NCBI GenBank assembly: GCA_029959295.1
Contig: JASCOH010000001.1
Coordinates: 372,001 to 436,000 of the forward strand
Source: Flavobacteriaceae bacterium PS02334
Lineage (GTDB): Bacteria > Bacteroidota > Bacteroidia > Flavobacteriales > Flavobacteriaceae
Direction: 5' to 3'
Length of the DNA: 64,000 bases
Shown piece by piece: positions 36,436 to 45,001 of this stretch. Position numbers and translations under genes: made by a program. The notes under the pieces were generated by a model. The model saw only the letters and a program-made list of their open reading frames with translations. It did no database searches and was not told the origin of the DNA. The first letter of the stretch is position 1; each line of letters opens with the position of its first letter.

Positions 36436-37947
36436 TTACATCCAATTTTCTTTAGATGTCTCCACTTGATAGAGCCAAAAATTGACTAATTGCTTAATTT
36501 CGGTAAAATTACCAAAATGAAAGTGAACATCTCCTGCAGCGGTGTGCAAAGTTAGGTGGCCGACATCAGAACTTTTGTGCCAAAAATATTGCTTGGTCGT
36601 GATTCCTTGAATTTTATGCGGTTCGATAATATCATGCTGTACATCCCAAGCGCCGTGTTTGTAAATGACAAAATCTTCGTTGGAATAGAGTCGGTTGTTT
36701 TTAAATCCGAAATAAATCAGAAAGCCTGTCAAAGCGAAATATGCGAAGATGAAAGGCAAATAAAAAGTCAAATTCTCAAGAATATATTCTGATAAGAAAT
36801 AAAAAATCGCAATCGGAATCAGTATTCCGAAGAGAATTCTAAATAACAAATAGCGAAAATTTGGCTTGTGTGATTGTCCTTTTTCTGGAATTTTATTAAA
36901 AATAATTCTCAAGATTTCGTCTCTTTCTTCGGCATCACAACCCGGAACTTCGATGACGTTGCTCTGCTTCTGCTTTTCTTTGACTTGATCGCTGGAAGCC
37001 TGTTTCATGTACATATCGAGAATCTTGAATTTCTTCTGGAAAAAATTCTGTGCGTAAGTCGTGATTTGAACTTTTGCAGGATTCAACAAAGTATTCTTCT
37101 TGGCAAATAACCCAGAAGTCACTACTAAAGAATGCTTCTGTTTTACAATTTCAAAATCGAAATGCTTGATAAATGTTCGGATAATATTGATGAGCAAAAC
37201 TACAACCAGAAGTCCTAAAATTAAAATCCCCGCAGAAACAAACCCGACACTTTCCTCAAAGGCAGAATCTACTTGCGATTCATCGAGCTCAAAAGTATCG
37301 ACTGCGTCTTTAAAAGTTTGATATAATGTAATTATGAAAGTGATTAAAATAGCAATCGTTCTTGCATAATTTGATGTAATTCCTACTTTAAATAAAGTGG
37401 CATAACTTATTTTAATAAAAGGCTTTGAAGTATTTATTTTTTCAGGAATTGCTTCTAGATTTTCGTCTAAAACTTCTTTGTTATTGTCATAATCTAACAA
37501 TCTTTCTTTCAGAATTAAAGCCAGATTTTGGTCAATGGCACGGATGCTGATTTCTTTCTTGTCGGTTCCGGCAGTGTCAATATCAAGGCTGTAAACGCCG
37601 ACAATCTTCTGAATTATCGATTGGTTGATATTCACCTGCTGGATTTTTGAAAGCTGGATATTTATTCTGCTTTTGTTTAAAATTCCTTTGCTTAAGATGA
37701 ATTCTTGCTTTTCTTCGTCTAGGAAAAATGTAAAATTTCGGTATTTCAAGAAAGCTACTACGCCGACTAGAATTACAATTCCGAGGAAACTCAAACCTAC
37801 AATTACATATTTTTCAGGTTCTAATTTAAAAAGGATGATCAATAACGGCGCCCACATTGCACGAATTACGCTTTGAAACGTATCGGCAAACATAATCACG
37901 ATTCCTGTGATTGATTGTCTTTGCGGGGTTTTGAAATCGATCTGCAT
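36436..37947 (-). CDS. Membrane protein with repeated bacterial PH domains (YdbT-like)
   Basis: 503 residues. Pairs of membrane helices (near residues 15-65, 185-260 and 370-410) alternate with bPH2 domains marked by the SRINIQLSKIQQVNINQ, NPAKVQITTYAQNFF and DVQHDIIEPHKIQGITTKQ stretches. This is the plan of Bacillus YdbT, which pairs with YdbS. The preceding gene encodes the YdbS-like partner and overlaps it by one base (shared A of TAATG), so the two are translationally coupled. Membrane surface binding is expected; the exact role is unknown. Confidence 0.88.
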   Translation of the reverse strand: MQIDFKTPQRQSITGIVIMFADTFQSVIRAMWAPLLIILFKLEPEKYVIVGLSFLGIVILVGVVAFLKYRNFTFFLDEEKQEFILSKGILNKSRINIQLSKIQQVNINQSIIQKIVGVYSLDIDTAGTDKKEISIRAIDQNLALILKERLLDYDNNKEVLDENLEAIPEKINTSKPFIKISYATLFKVGITSNYARTIAILITFIITLYQTFKDAVDTFELDESQVDSAFEESVGFVSAGILILGLLVVVLLINIIRTFIKHFDFEIVKQKHSLVVTSGLFAKKNTLLNPAKVQITTYAQNFFQKKFKILDMYMKQASSDQVKEKQKQSNVIEVPGCDAEERDEILRIIFNKIPEKGQSHKPNFRYLLFRILFGILIPIAIFYFLSEYILENLTFYLPFIFAYFALTGFLIYFGFKNNRLYSNEDFVIYKHGAWDVQHDIIEPHKIQGITTKQYFWHKSSDVGHLTLHTAAGDVHFHFGNFTEIKQLVNFWLYQVETSKENWM

Positions 37948-38468
37948 TAAATTTCGTTTTGGATTTTCTGCATCAGAAGTTCCTTGATGTTTTCTGCTTT
38001 TTCTTTTTCGATTCCGGAAATTTTTACATCGCTTGTACTTCCGCCAGCTGTAAAAATTTGGATTTGCGCTAAGTTGAAAATCCTAGAAAAAACGCCTTCG
38101 TGCATGGCAACGTGCTGAATTCTGTTAAAAGGAATCATCGTTGTAGTTGTGGAAATCAATCCTCTTTTGTATAAGATATCTTTTTCTCTTACTGCAAAAC
38201 CGCGCCTTTTTACGCTTGCGGTAATTCCGAAGAATAAAATCAAGGCAAAAACCAGATAGGAAATTCCGAAAATCAGATAGCTTGTTTTGGCTTGGAGTTC
38301 TTCGTTAAGGTACAGCAAAACACTTATTCCGATGGCGAGAATTACTAAAACTATGGCAATATTGATGTGAACTACTTTTGTGTAATTTTTATGCAAGGGA
38401 GAAAAATTCACTTCCTCGAATTTGGGAAGTGAATTTAGATTTAGTGTTTCGTTTGTGAAGTTTTCCAT
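37947..38468 (-). CDS. PH-domain membrane protein (YdbS-like)
   Basis: 173 residues: an N-terminal cytoplasmic tail, two membrane helices (VHINIAIVLVILAIGISVLLYL and YLIFGISYLVFALILFFGI, about 33-80) and one bPH2 domain with FAVREKDILYKRGLIS and TTTTMIPFNRIQHVAMHEG. It overlaps the YdbT-like gene at the stop/start junction. The two-gene unit sits inside the menaquinone run, between menB and menA. Confidence 0.88.
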   Translation of the reverse strand: MENFTNETLNLNSLPKFEEVNFSPLHKNYTKVVHINIAIVLVILAIGISVLLYLNEELQAKTSYLIFGISYLVFALILFFGITASVKRRGFAVREKDILYKRGLISTTTTMIPFNRIQHVAMHEGVFSRIFNLAQIQIFTAGGSTSDVKISGIEKEKAENIKELLMQKIQNEI

Positions 38469-38606
38469 TATTTTGTTGCGGGTTTTAACGCAAAGTTACG
38501 CAAAGGTTTCTCGCAAAGTTTCACAAAGGAAATACTTTCTAAGTTCACCAAGCTTTTCTGTAATACTGATAGCTTTTGGCTGTTGCCTAATTACTTTTTC
38601 CTAAAA

Positions 38607-39446
38607 TCAAGGCAAATATTTCTTCTCGAAATTTGGCTTTCTTTTCTCTAAAAAGGCATTTCTTCCTTCTTTTGCTTCTTCAGTCATATAGGCCAAACGA
38701 GTTGCTTCGCCTGCAAAAACTTGCTGTCCGACCATTCCATCATCTGTTAAGTTCATGGCGAATTTCAGCATTTTGATTGACATTGGGGATTTTTCAAGAA
38801 TTTCTTGCGCCCATTGATATGCGGTGTCTTCCAACTCATCGTGCGGAATCACGGCATTCACCATTCCCATGTCAAAAGCGTCTTGCGCTGAATAGTTTCT
38901 ACCTAAAAAGAAAATTTCTCTGGCTTTTTTCTGTCCGACCATTTTGGCCAGGTATGCAGAACCATAACCTCCGTCAAAACTTGTTACGTCAGCGTCAGTT
39001 TGCTTGAAAATCGCATATTCCTTGCTTGCTAAAGTCAAATCGCAAACTACGTGAAGACTGTGACCGCCACCGACAGCCCAACCCGGAACTACTGCAATGA
39101 CTACTTTTGGCATAAAACGAATCAATCTTTGCACTTCTAAAATATTCAAGCGGTGCATTCCGTCGTCGCCAACATATCCTTGGTTTCCTCTCGCCTTTTG
39201 ATCGCCACCGCTACAAAAAGAATACACGCCATCTTTTGACGACGGACCTTCCGCAGAAAGCAAAACTACGCCTATGGACGTGTCTTCTTGGGCATCATAA
39301 AAAGCTTGGTATAATTCTGCGGTAGTTTTTGGACGGAAAGCATTTCTTACATCTGGGCGGTTGAAAGCGATTCTTGCAACGCCATTTGATTTTTTATAAG
39401 TTATATCTTCGAAATCTTTAACAGTTTGCCAGTTTATTGCACTCAT
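38607..39446 (-). CDS. menB: 1,4-dihydroxy-2-naphthoyl-CoA synthase
   Basis: Crotonase-fold enzyme cyclising o-succinylbenzoyl-CoA. 279 residues. The N-terminus DFEDITYKKSNGVARIAFNRP, the oxyanion-hole region YSFCSGGDQKARG, VVPGWAVGGGHSLHVVCDLT (active-site helix start), the MenB-specific DADVTSFDGGYGSAYLA and the C-terminal EGRNAFLEKRKPNF all fit MenB rather than general enoyl-CoA hydratases. First gene of the men run in this window; menD, menE and menF are not here. Confidence 0.95.
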   Translation of the reverse strand: MSAINWQTVKDFEDITYKKSNGVARIAFNRPDVRNAFRPKTTAELYQAFYDAQEDTSIGVVLLSAEGPSSKDGVYSFCSGGDQKARGNQGYVGDDGMHRLNILEVQRLIRFMPKVVIAVVPGWAVGGGHSLHVVCDLTLASKEYAIFKQTDADVTSFDGGYGSAYLAKMVGQKKAREIFFLGRNYSAQDAFDMGMVNAVIPHDELEDTAYQWAQEILEKSPMSIKMLKFAMNLTDDGMVGQQVFAGEATRLAYMTEEAKEGRNAFLEKRKPNFEKKYLP

Positions 39447-39514
39447 TTTATTATTATTTTAGCGTAAAAATAAATCATTTTTCACAGACTACGAATAAAC
39501 AAAACAAATTAATA

Positions 39515-40624
39515 ATGAAGAAAACGTTCTTTAGCATCGCATTTTTGACACTGGCATTTTCAGCCTATTCCCAAAAATATGAATTTCAAACTATTAAAGA
39601 CATTGAATGCACGCCTGTAATTTCTCAGGGTGCGACGGGAACTTGCTGGAGCTTCTCTTCTACTTCTTTTTTAGAGGCCGAAATCATCAGGAAAACTGGC
39701 AAGAAAATAGACCTTTCAGAAATGTACAATGTTCGCCACACCTATCCTAAAAAGGCTTGGAATTATGTCATGCGACAGGGACATGCGCAATTTGGAGAAG
39801 GCGGCCTGAACCATGATGTGATCAATAGCGCTAAAGATTTCGGGCTTGTGCCTGTAAGTGCTTATTCGGGCTTGGTTGGAAATTCTGAAAAATTTGACCA
39901 TCGAAAGATGGTTGAAGAATTGGAAAAATTATTGAAAAAATATGCTGATCCTTCGACAAAATTAGATCCGAAATGGAAAAATGAGGTGAGCGCTATTTTA
40001 GATAAATATATGGGTGCGGACATCAACCAATTCACTTATGACGGAAAAACTTATTCGCCAAAAAGTTTCTTGGAAATGACCAAATTAAATTTGGATGATT
40101 ATGTAACGATAAGTTCTTTCACGCACGAACCTTACTATAAAAAATTTATTTTAGATATTCCCGATAATTTTTCTAACGGAAGTTTTTATAACATGCCTTT
40201 GGATGAATTCGTAGAAAACATCGATTATGCGCTTGATAAAGGCTATACTTTGGCTTTGGATGCCGATGTGAGCGAGAAGACTTTTTCTGGAAGAAACGGA
40301 ATTGCCGTCATTCCTGAAAATCAGTCAGATGAAAAAACCATCTTGACAGAAATCAAGACTGAAAAAGAAATTACTGCCGCATTTCGCCAGCAAGAATTTG
40401 AAAATTTCAACACTACTGACGACCATCTGATGCACATCGTAGGAAAAGTGAAAGACCAAAAAGGCAATGTTTACTATAAGGTAAAAAATTCTTGGGGGAC
40501 TGCGAATAATGGAAACGAAGGCTTTATTTATATGAGCGTTCCTTATTTGAGGCTCAAAGCTATTTCAGTACTTTTAAGCAAGGATGCTTTGGACAAGAAA
40601 ACAAAAAGACAATTAGGATTTTAA
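39515..40624 (+). CDS. Exported C1-family (papain/bleomycin hydrolase-like) cysteine peptidase
   Basis: 369 residues from the ATG at 39515, which opens the signal peptide KKTFFSIAFLTLAFSAYSQ; the start at 39437 would lie inside menB. Catalytic Cys44 in QGATGTCWSFSST, the conserved Gln earlier in CTPVISQG, His in DDHLMHIVGKV and Asn in YKVKNSWGT complete the papain-type triad. The layout matches C1B peptidases (PepC/bleomycin hydrolase), here exported, so likely a periplasmic or secreted aminopeptidase. All catalytic residues are present. Confidence 0.9.
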   Translation: MKKTFFSIAFLTLAFSAYSQKYEFQTIKDIECTPVISQGATGTCWSFSSTSFLEAEIIRKTGKKIDLSEMYNVRHTYPKKAWNYVMRQGHAQFGEGGLNHDVINSAKDFGLVPVSAYSGLVGNSEKFDHRKMVEELEKLLKKYADPSTKLDPKWKNEVSAILDKYMGADINQFTYDGKTYSPKSFLEMTKLNLDDYVTISSFTHEPYYKKFILDIPDNFSNGSFYNMPLDEFVENIDYALDKGYTLALDADVSEKTFSGRNGIAVIPENQSDEKTILTEIKTEKEITAAFRQQEFENFNTTDDHLMHIVGKVKDQKGNVYYKVKNSWGTANNGNEGFIYMSVPYLRLKAISVLLSKDALDKKTKRQLGF

Positions 40625-40699
40625 AAACCAACCGCAGATTTAATTTTAATATTCAAACCTGCGGTTATTATTTTTTTACTATTTATCCTAAACTTTATC

Positions 40700-41125
40700 A
40701 TGAAAAAATTCAGTACTGATCATCATATCCCAACGGTTTCCTTATTATGGATTACTGTCTTAATTTTATTTGCGACGCCGTTTTTTACTCCTAATAATTC
40801 TTTGAGCGAAATCATTCCGATTATCATCATTGCAATCTGTGGCCTTATTCTTCTTTGGATTTTATTGGATACAAAATATGTTATCGACCATTCTTATCTT
40901 TATTATTATTCTGGACCAATTCGCGGAAAAATTGACATTTTTAACATCCATACGATTGAAATCCAAAAAAATTGGTGGGTTAATGCAACTCTCAAACCTG
41001 CTTTAGGAACAAAAGGATTCATTATAAAATACAATACTTATGATGATATTTACATTTCTCCGAGAGACAAGCAAAAATTCATTGAAACTATTTTAGACCT
41101 GAATCCGCAGATCGAAATCAAGTAG
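40700..41125 (+). CDS. Small PH-domain-like membrane protein
   Basis: 141 residues. Two membrane helices (LLWITVLILFATPFF, IIPIIIIAICGLILLWILLD) are followed by a single beta-rich domain (YVIDHSYLYYYSGPIRGKID, FNIHTIEIQKNWW, ALGTKGFIIKYNTYDDIYISP) ending in a short helix (DKQKFIETILDL). This is the arrangement of the bPH_4/YyaB-like PH family. It follows the C1 peptidase by 75 bases. Role unknown; the third PH-type protein within 5 kb. Confidence 0.75.
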   Translation: MKKFSTDHHIPTVSLLWITVLILFATPFFTPNNSLSEIIPIIIIAICGLILLWILLDTKYVIDHSYLYYYSGPIRGKIDIFNIHTIEIQKNWWVNATLKPALGTKGFIIKYNTYDDIYISPRDKQKFIETILDLNPQIEIK

Positions 41126-41959
41126 TTATCCGATTTTTACAGAAGTCATATTTAAAGAACCACCGATCATTTTATCATTAAAAAAAGAAGTTTCCTCTTT
41201 TTCATCCTGCAAAGCAAGCGCATACAATAAAGGATAATAGTGATCTGGCGTTGGAATTGCCAATTTTGAGGCTTTGTTTAAAGTTTCATAATTAATCAAA
41301 GCCTTATGATCTTTATCAGAAATTTTATCTTTGAAAATTTTATCCATTTCAATGGCCCAATCAAAACCATAATTCGGTTCGTTGATTTTATTCCAGGCAA
41401 CCATTCTTAAATTGTGGACCATATTCCCGCTTCCGATAATCAAAACTCCTTTTTTGCGGAGCGATGCCAATTGTTTTGCCAAATCATAATGGTATTGCGG
41501 CGGTTTGCTGTAATCAATACTCAATTGCAAAACAGGAATATCTGCATCTGGGTACATATGGCGAACGACCGTCCAAGTTCCGTGATCTAATCCCCAATCA
41601 TGATCTAATCCGACATCTGTCGTGTGAATTAATTTTGCCGTAGCTGAAGCCAATTCTGGACTTCCTTTTGCAGGATATTGCACCTTAAACAATTCTTGCG
41701 GAAATCCTCCAAAATCATGAATCGTTTTTGGATTATCCATTGCCGTGATGTGGGTTCCTTTTGTGAGCCAATGTGCCGAAATTACCAAAACTGCTTTGGG
41801 TTTTTGAATCGTCTCGCCCATTTTTGCCCACGTCTGCGAAAACTCGTTATCTTCAATTCCGTTCATCGGCGAACCGTGCCCGATAAATAAAACGGGGTGC
41901 TTGCTATCTTCTTCGCCTAAATCTTTTGTCCAATTATAAAAAGGTTGTAATGATGCCAT
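41126..41959 (-). CDS. ygiD: Class III extradiol dioxygenase (4,5-DOPA dioxygenase, YgiD-like)
   Basis: LigB-type non-haem metal enzyme that opens catechol rings. Metal and acid-base residues: HPVLFIGHGSPMNGI at the N-terminus, VLVISAHWLTKG, DHDWGLDHGTWTVVRHMYP and IIGSGNMVHNL, then the C-terminal TPDHYYPLLYALAL. I start it at the ATG at 41959, which is preceded by a perfect AGGAGG seven bases away, giving 278 residues. An open frame extends to a TTG at 42037 and would add VRKDFIKTITGGIA, similar to a Tat-like leader in some Bacteroidota homologues. The start therefore stays uncertain; the function call does not. Confidence 0.88.
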   Translation of the reverse strand: MASLQPFYNWTKDLGEEDSKHPVLFIGHGSPMNGIEDNEFSQTWAKMGETIQKPKAVLVISAHWLTKGTHITAMDNPKTIHDFGGFPQELFKVQYPAKGSPELASATAKLIHTTDVGLDHDWGLDHGTWTVVRHMYPDADIPVLQLSIDYSKPPQYHYDLAKQLASLRKKGVLIIGSGNMVHNLRMVAWNKINEPNYGFDWAIEMDKIFKDKISDKDHKALINYETLNKASKLAIPTPDHYYPLLYALALQDEKEETSFFNDKMIGGSLNMTSVKIG

Positions 41960-41966
41960 GGCTATT

Positions 41967-41972
41967 CCTCCT
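41967..41972 (-). promoter_or_regulatory. Shine-Dalgarno site deciding the ygiD start
   Basis: Minus strand AGGAGG followed by seven bases and ATG. Strong Shine-Dalgarno sites are rare in Bacteroidota, so this one stands out. It is within the longer reading frame, where it would encode the glycines of ITGGIA, so chance cannot be excluded. Confidence 0.45.
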
Positions 41973-42061
41973 GTTATTGTTTTTATAAAATCTTTACGTA
42001 CCAAATCTTTAATATTTGTATATACAAATATAGTCAATTAATTTGATAAGATTGCTAAAAT

Positions 42062-42095
42062 AAAAAAACGCTTTCCAATCATGAAAAGCGTTTTT
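42062..42095 (-). terminator. Terminator after cvfB
   Basis: Stem AAAACGCTTT / AAAGCGTTTT with runs of A and T on either side, nine-base loop region. It lies 22 bases beyond the cvfB stop on the minus strand and upstream of ygiD. Confidence 0.85.
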
Positions 42096-42116
42096 AATTT
42101 ATATAAAACTTTAGAG

Positions 42117-42956
42117 TTAATTTTCTTTTACAAGGTAAATTCCGTCTTCTTTTATTTCTATTAATTTCTGCTTGTATAAAGTTCCCACCGCTTTTTTAAA
42201 TGTTTTTTTGCTCATCTTTAAAACCGTTTTTATATCTTCTGGATGGCTGTTGTCATTTAAGCGAAGAAATCCTCTGTTGGCGCGAAGCTCATCTAGAATC
42301 TTCTCTGCATTTGGCTCTACTGCTTCAAAACCTTGCTTTTGCAGGCTGACGTCAATTTTTCCATCAGGGCGAATTGTTTTGATGTAGCCGCGAAGCCTGT
42401 CTCCTGTTCGGATCCTTTCGTCATAAACTTCATCCTTGTAAATCAATCCTTTATGCTGTTCGTTAATAATTACATTTATCCCTAAATCAGTAATATGCGA
42501 AACGATCAAATCTACTTCCTCGCCTGTTTCAACCGAAAGATTATCGTTATTTAAAAACTGGTTGGTCTTGCTGGAAGCCACCAAACGGTTGGTTTTTTCA
42601 TCCATATAAAGATAGACCAGATAACGCTTTCCCTGTTCCATCGGACGCGCCTGTTCTTTAAAAGGAACCAAAATGTCTTTCTCCATACCCCAATCTAAAA
42701 AAGCACCGACTTGGTTCACATAACTCACGCGCAGAAGCGCAAATTCGTTAAGCAGAATATAAGGCTCAAGTGTGGTCGCCACGGGTCTTTCTTCATGGTC
42801 AAGGTAGACAAAAACACTAATCTCCTGTCCTATTTCAAAAACCTTCGGGACATATTTATTTGGCAACAGCACATCGTCTTTTCCGTCAGTTAAAAAAAGA
42901 CCTACCTGCGTGTCGCGATCAATTGTCAGCGTATTGTATTTTCCTATTTCAATCAT
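42117..42956 (-). CDS. cvfB: CvfB-like S1 RNA-binding protein
   Basis: 279 residues built from S1/OB modules: the N-terminal half (KYNTLTIDRDTQVGLFLTDG, YVNQVGAFLDWGMEKDILVP), a canonical S1 core (LIVSHITDLGINVIINEQ, GLIYKDEV, RTGDRLRGYIKTIRPDGKIDVSL, about 150-215) and a C-terminal winged helix (HPEDIKTVLKMSKKTFKKAVGTLYKQKLI). This is the CvfB plan (YitL family), RNA-binding proteins linked to expression of virulence factors in Gram-positives. A TACCTTTG -7-like box lies at 42977-42984 on the minus strand without a clear -33 partner. Confidence 0.88.
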   Translation of the reverse strand: MIEIGKYNTLTIDRDTQVGLFLTDGKDDVLLPNKYVPKVFEIGQEISVFVYLDHEERPVATTLEPYILLNEFALLRVSYVNQVGAFLDWGMEKDILVPFKEQARPMEQGKRYLVYLYMDEKTNRLVASSKTNQFLNNDNLSVETGEEVDLIVSHITDLGINVIINEQHKGLIYKDEVYDERIRTGDRLRGYIKTIRPDGKIDVSLQKQGFEAVEPNAEKILDELRANRGFLRLNDNSHPEDIKTVLKMSKKTFKKAVGTLYKQKLIEIKEDGIYLVKEN

Positions 42957-43094
42957 TTTTTTTCAATATCAATATGCAAAGGTAAAGCAATTCAATGAAT
43001 TTTGTATGAAAAGTAGCAATACCTCTGCCTTTATTCTATAAATTTAAATTTGCAATTATTATATTTACGCCAGCAAATCCTACACCTTAATATA

Positions 43095-44204
43095 ATGAAA
43101 GTTTTCCGAAAAAATATTTTTCTATTCCTAATTCTATTCTTTCTTCCTTTAAAAACTATTGCCTGTTCTGCGTTCATGCTAAAGGGAAAAGATTATTGTC
43201 TGGTTGGTTTTAATGAAAATTGGAAAACAATGCCTGGAATGGTTGTCATCAATAAAAGAGGAATCAGCAAGCACAATTTAAGTTGGAATCATTTGGTTTC
43301 TAAAAATCCTATTAATGAGAAAACTACAAATTGGGTTTCAAAATATGGCTCAGTTAGCTTTAATCTTTTGGGTTATGACCTTCCTTGTTATGGCGTAAAT
43401 GAAAAAGGCCTTTTCTTGGTAGAATTGTATTTAGAAAAAACTTCGCCTGTAAAAAACCCTTCACAAGCCAATATGTTTTGGGGACAATGGATTCAATATC
43501 AGCTTGATAATTTTTCTACGGTTGATGAGTTGGTTAAGAATTTAGACAATGCTCCTGTAATTGATTGGTGGCCAAGCGCTGCCGGAAGCCATTTCTTTGC
43601 CAGCGACGCCGATGGAAATACTGCTGCAATTGAATTGATTGGTGGCAAATTTAAAATTTCACGAAATGAGTCGATGCCAATACCTTTATTATGCAATGAG
43701 GAATATTCTCAAGAATTAGCAACAGTTAATCAGTATGATTTTCGTGGTGGCACAAAGCCTTTTTCTTTCGAAACGGCTACAAAATGGGAAGATCGATTTC
43801 CAAGAGCGACATATATGCTTGAAAATTATAACGTTTCCAAAAAATCACCATTAGAATATTCTTGGGAAATTTTAGACAATATATATTCTGGAGAATGGCA
43901 AATGGTTGCTGATATCAAGAATAAAAAAATATATTTCAGGTCAAATGTTGGAAAGGAAATCAAGTCAATTGATTTGGCAAAAATAGATTTTAACCCAAAA
44001 TCTGAGACTAAATATATCGATATTAATTCTTCACTTAAAGGTGATGTTACTAAAAGTTTTTCAAAATTGACTCCAGAAATCAATTTAGATTATATTTTGA
44101 AAGGATTTCCTGTGGGATATGACAACAAAGAATTTCCTGCTTCAGAAGAGTTTATCTTTATTCAAAAAAACTTAAATTCTTACTTCAAAAGAGAGTCAAA
44201 ATAA
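43095..44204 (+). CDS. Exported Ntn-hydrolase, linear amide/choloylglycine hydrolase family
   Basis: 369 residues from the ATG at 43095. The signal peptide (FLFLILFFLPLKTIA) ends directly before Cys24 in CSAFMLKG. In this family the catalytic residue must be an N-terminal Cys, so signal cleavage itself would create the active enzyme. Further marks: VGFNENWKTMPGMVVINKRG, YGVNEKGLFLVELYL, SHFFASDADGNTAAIELIGG and the Arg in FPRATYML. The absence of Leu at the -3 position argues against a lipobox. Likely hydrolyses an amide bond in the periplasm; the substrate (bile salt, penicillin V or N-acyl amine) is unknown. Confidence 0.85.
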   Translation: MKVFRKNIFLFLILFFLPLKTIACSAFMLKGKDYCLVGFNENWKTMPGMVVINKRGISKHNLSWNHLVSKNPINEKTTNWVSKYGSVSFNLLGYDLPCYGVNEKGLFLVELYLEKTSPVKNPSQANMFWGQWIQYQLDNFSTVDELVKNLDNAPVIDWWPSAAGSHFFASDADGNTAAIELIGGKFKISRNESMPIPLLCNEEYSQELATVNQYDFRGGTKPFSFETATKWEDRFPRATYMLENYNVSKKSPLEYSWEILDNIYSGEWQMVADIKNKKIYFRSNVGKEIKSIDLAKIDFNPKSETKYIDINSSLKGDVTKSFSKLTPEINLDYILKGFPVGYDNKEFPASEEFIFIQKNLNSYFKRESK

Positions 44205-44289
44205 GTTTAAATACATGTTTATTTAGCATAATTTTTATAGTAATATTTCACTGCATTTTAGGTGTCAAGTTTCTGCAAAATAAAATTTT

Positions 44290-44317
44290 TAGTCCCATCT
44301 TTTTGGGACTTTTTTTA
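44290..44317 (+). terminator. Terminator after the Ntn-hydrolase gene
   Basis: Stem AGTCCCA / TGGGACT with a short loop and seven following T. It sits 86 bases after the stop. Confidence 0.85.
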
Positions 44318-44683
44318 TGCTCATAATTAGTGTTTTACGCTTTTTGAAGCGTTAAAATGGCTTATTTCGGTAAAAAAGAACAAAAATTAAGATAATTGTG
44401 TAGTCTTAAAATTACAAATTAAGTATTTTATGACATTTTTTTTGAAGAAAATGTATGCTATTTTTTTTAGATAATGCAGTTCATCTATAAAATCGTGCAT
44501 TACGTCGATTATTTATGGAATAAATGAATTAACCACGCAATAATTTTCTAAACCCTTTTGAATAGCTATAAATTCACAAAAAATATATACCGCATTTTCG
44601 GTTATATTTATTTGGAGGCATTTGTACGAAATTTTCGTGCGCCAAAAATGATAGAAATTAATATAAAATTCAATCTAGATTAT
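44318..44683. other. AT-rich non-coding stretch
   Basis: About 365 bases with many T runs. An imperfect hairpin (TTTTACGCTT / AAGCGTTAAAA) occurs near 44332-44356. No convincing promoter. An open frame reaching back to 44558 reads through low-complexity AT sequence and is not taken as coding. Confidence 0.45.
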
Positions 44684-44917
44684 ATGAAAATGAACCATTC
44701 AAAAATCCTAAAAATTGCACTACCGGTTTTTGCATTTTTAACAACAATTTCAACTGTAGCAAAAACTACACACCAAGTCCATTTAAAGCAAGACGGACCT
44801 GAACCGCCTCCTGGAGTTGCAATAGATAACTATATCCTTCTATTGTTAGCTTCTGCAGTAATTTTTGCAGGAATTTATTTTTTCAAAAAAAGAAATGTTG
44901 CTGAAACGAGGCTATAA
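44684..44917 (+). CDS. Small signal-peptide/PPPG/transmembrane protein
   Basis: 77 residues from the ATG at 44684 (MKMNHSKILK); 44690 is also possible. A signal peptide (ILKIALPVFAFLTTISTVAKT), a short mature part with DGPEPPPGVAIDNY, then one membrane helix (ILLLLASAVIFAGIYFF) and a basic tail KKRN. This architecture, a proline cluster followed by a helix and Lys/Arg, resembles small C-terminal sorting-signal proteins that are common in flavobacteria, but no function is established. It is directly upstream of the T9SS protein. Confidence 0.7.
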   Translation: MKMNHSKILKIALPVFAFLTTISTVAKTTHQVHLKQDGPEPPPGVAIDNYILLLLASAVIFAGIYFFKKRNVAETRL

Positions 44918-45001
44918 TAAAACAATGACGGTTAACGACGGCTATATGTCAGACGTAGAATATCAATATAATAATCCTTTTTAATCTTAAATATTATCCA
45001 T

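Noticed and set aside
39437-39514. Upstream start of the C1 peptidase
   Set aside because: It overlaps the menB start on the other strand and would hide the signal peptide at 39515.
44558-44683. Upstream extension of the small PPPG protein
   Set aside because: The added residues are AT-derived low-complexity and would move the signal peptide away from the N-terminus.
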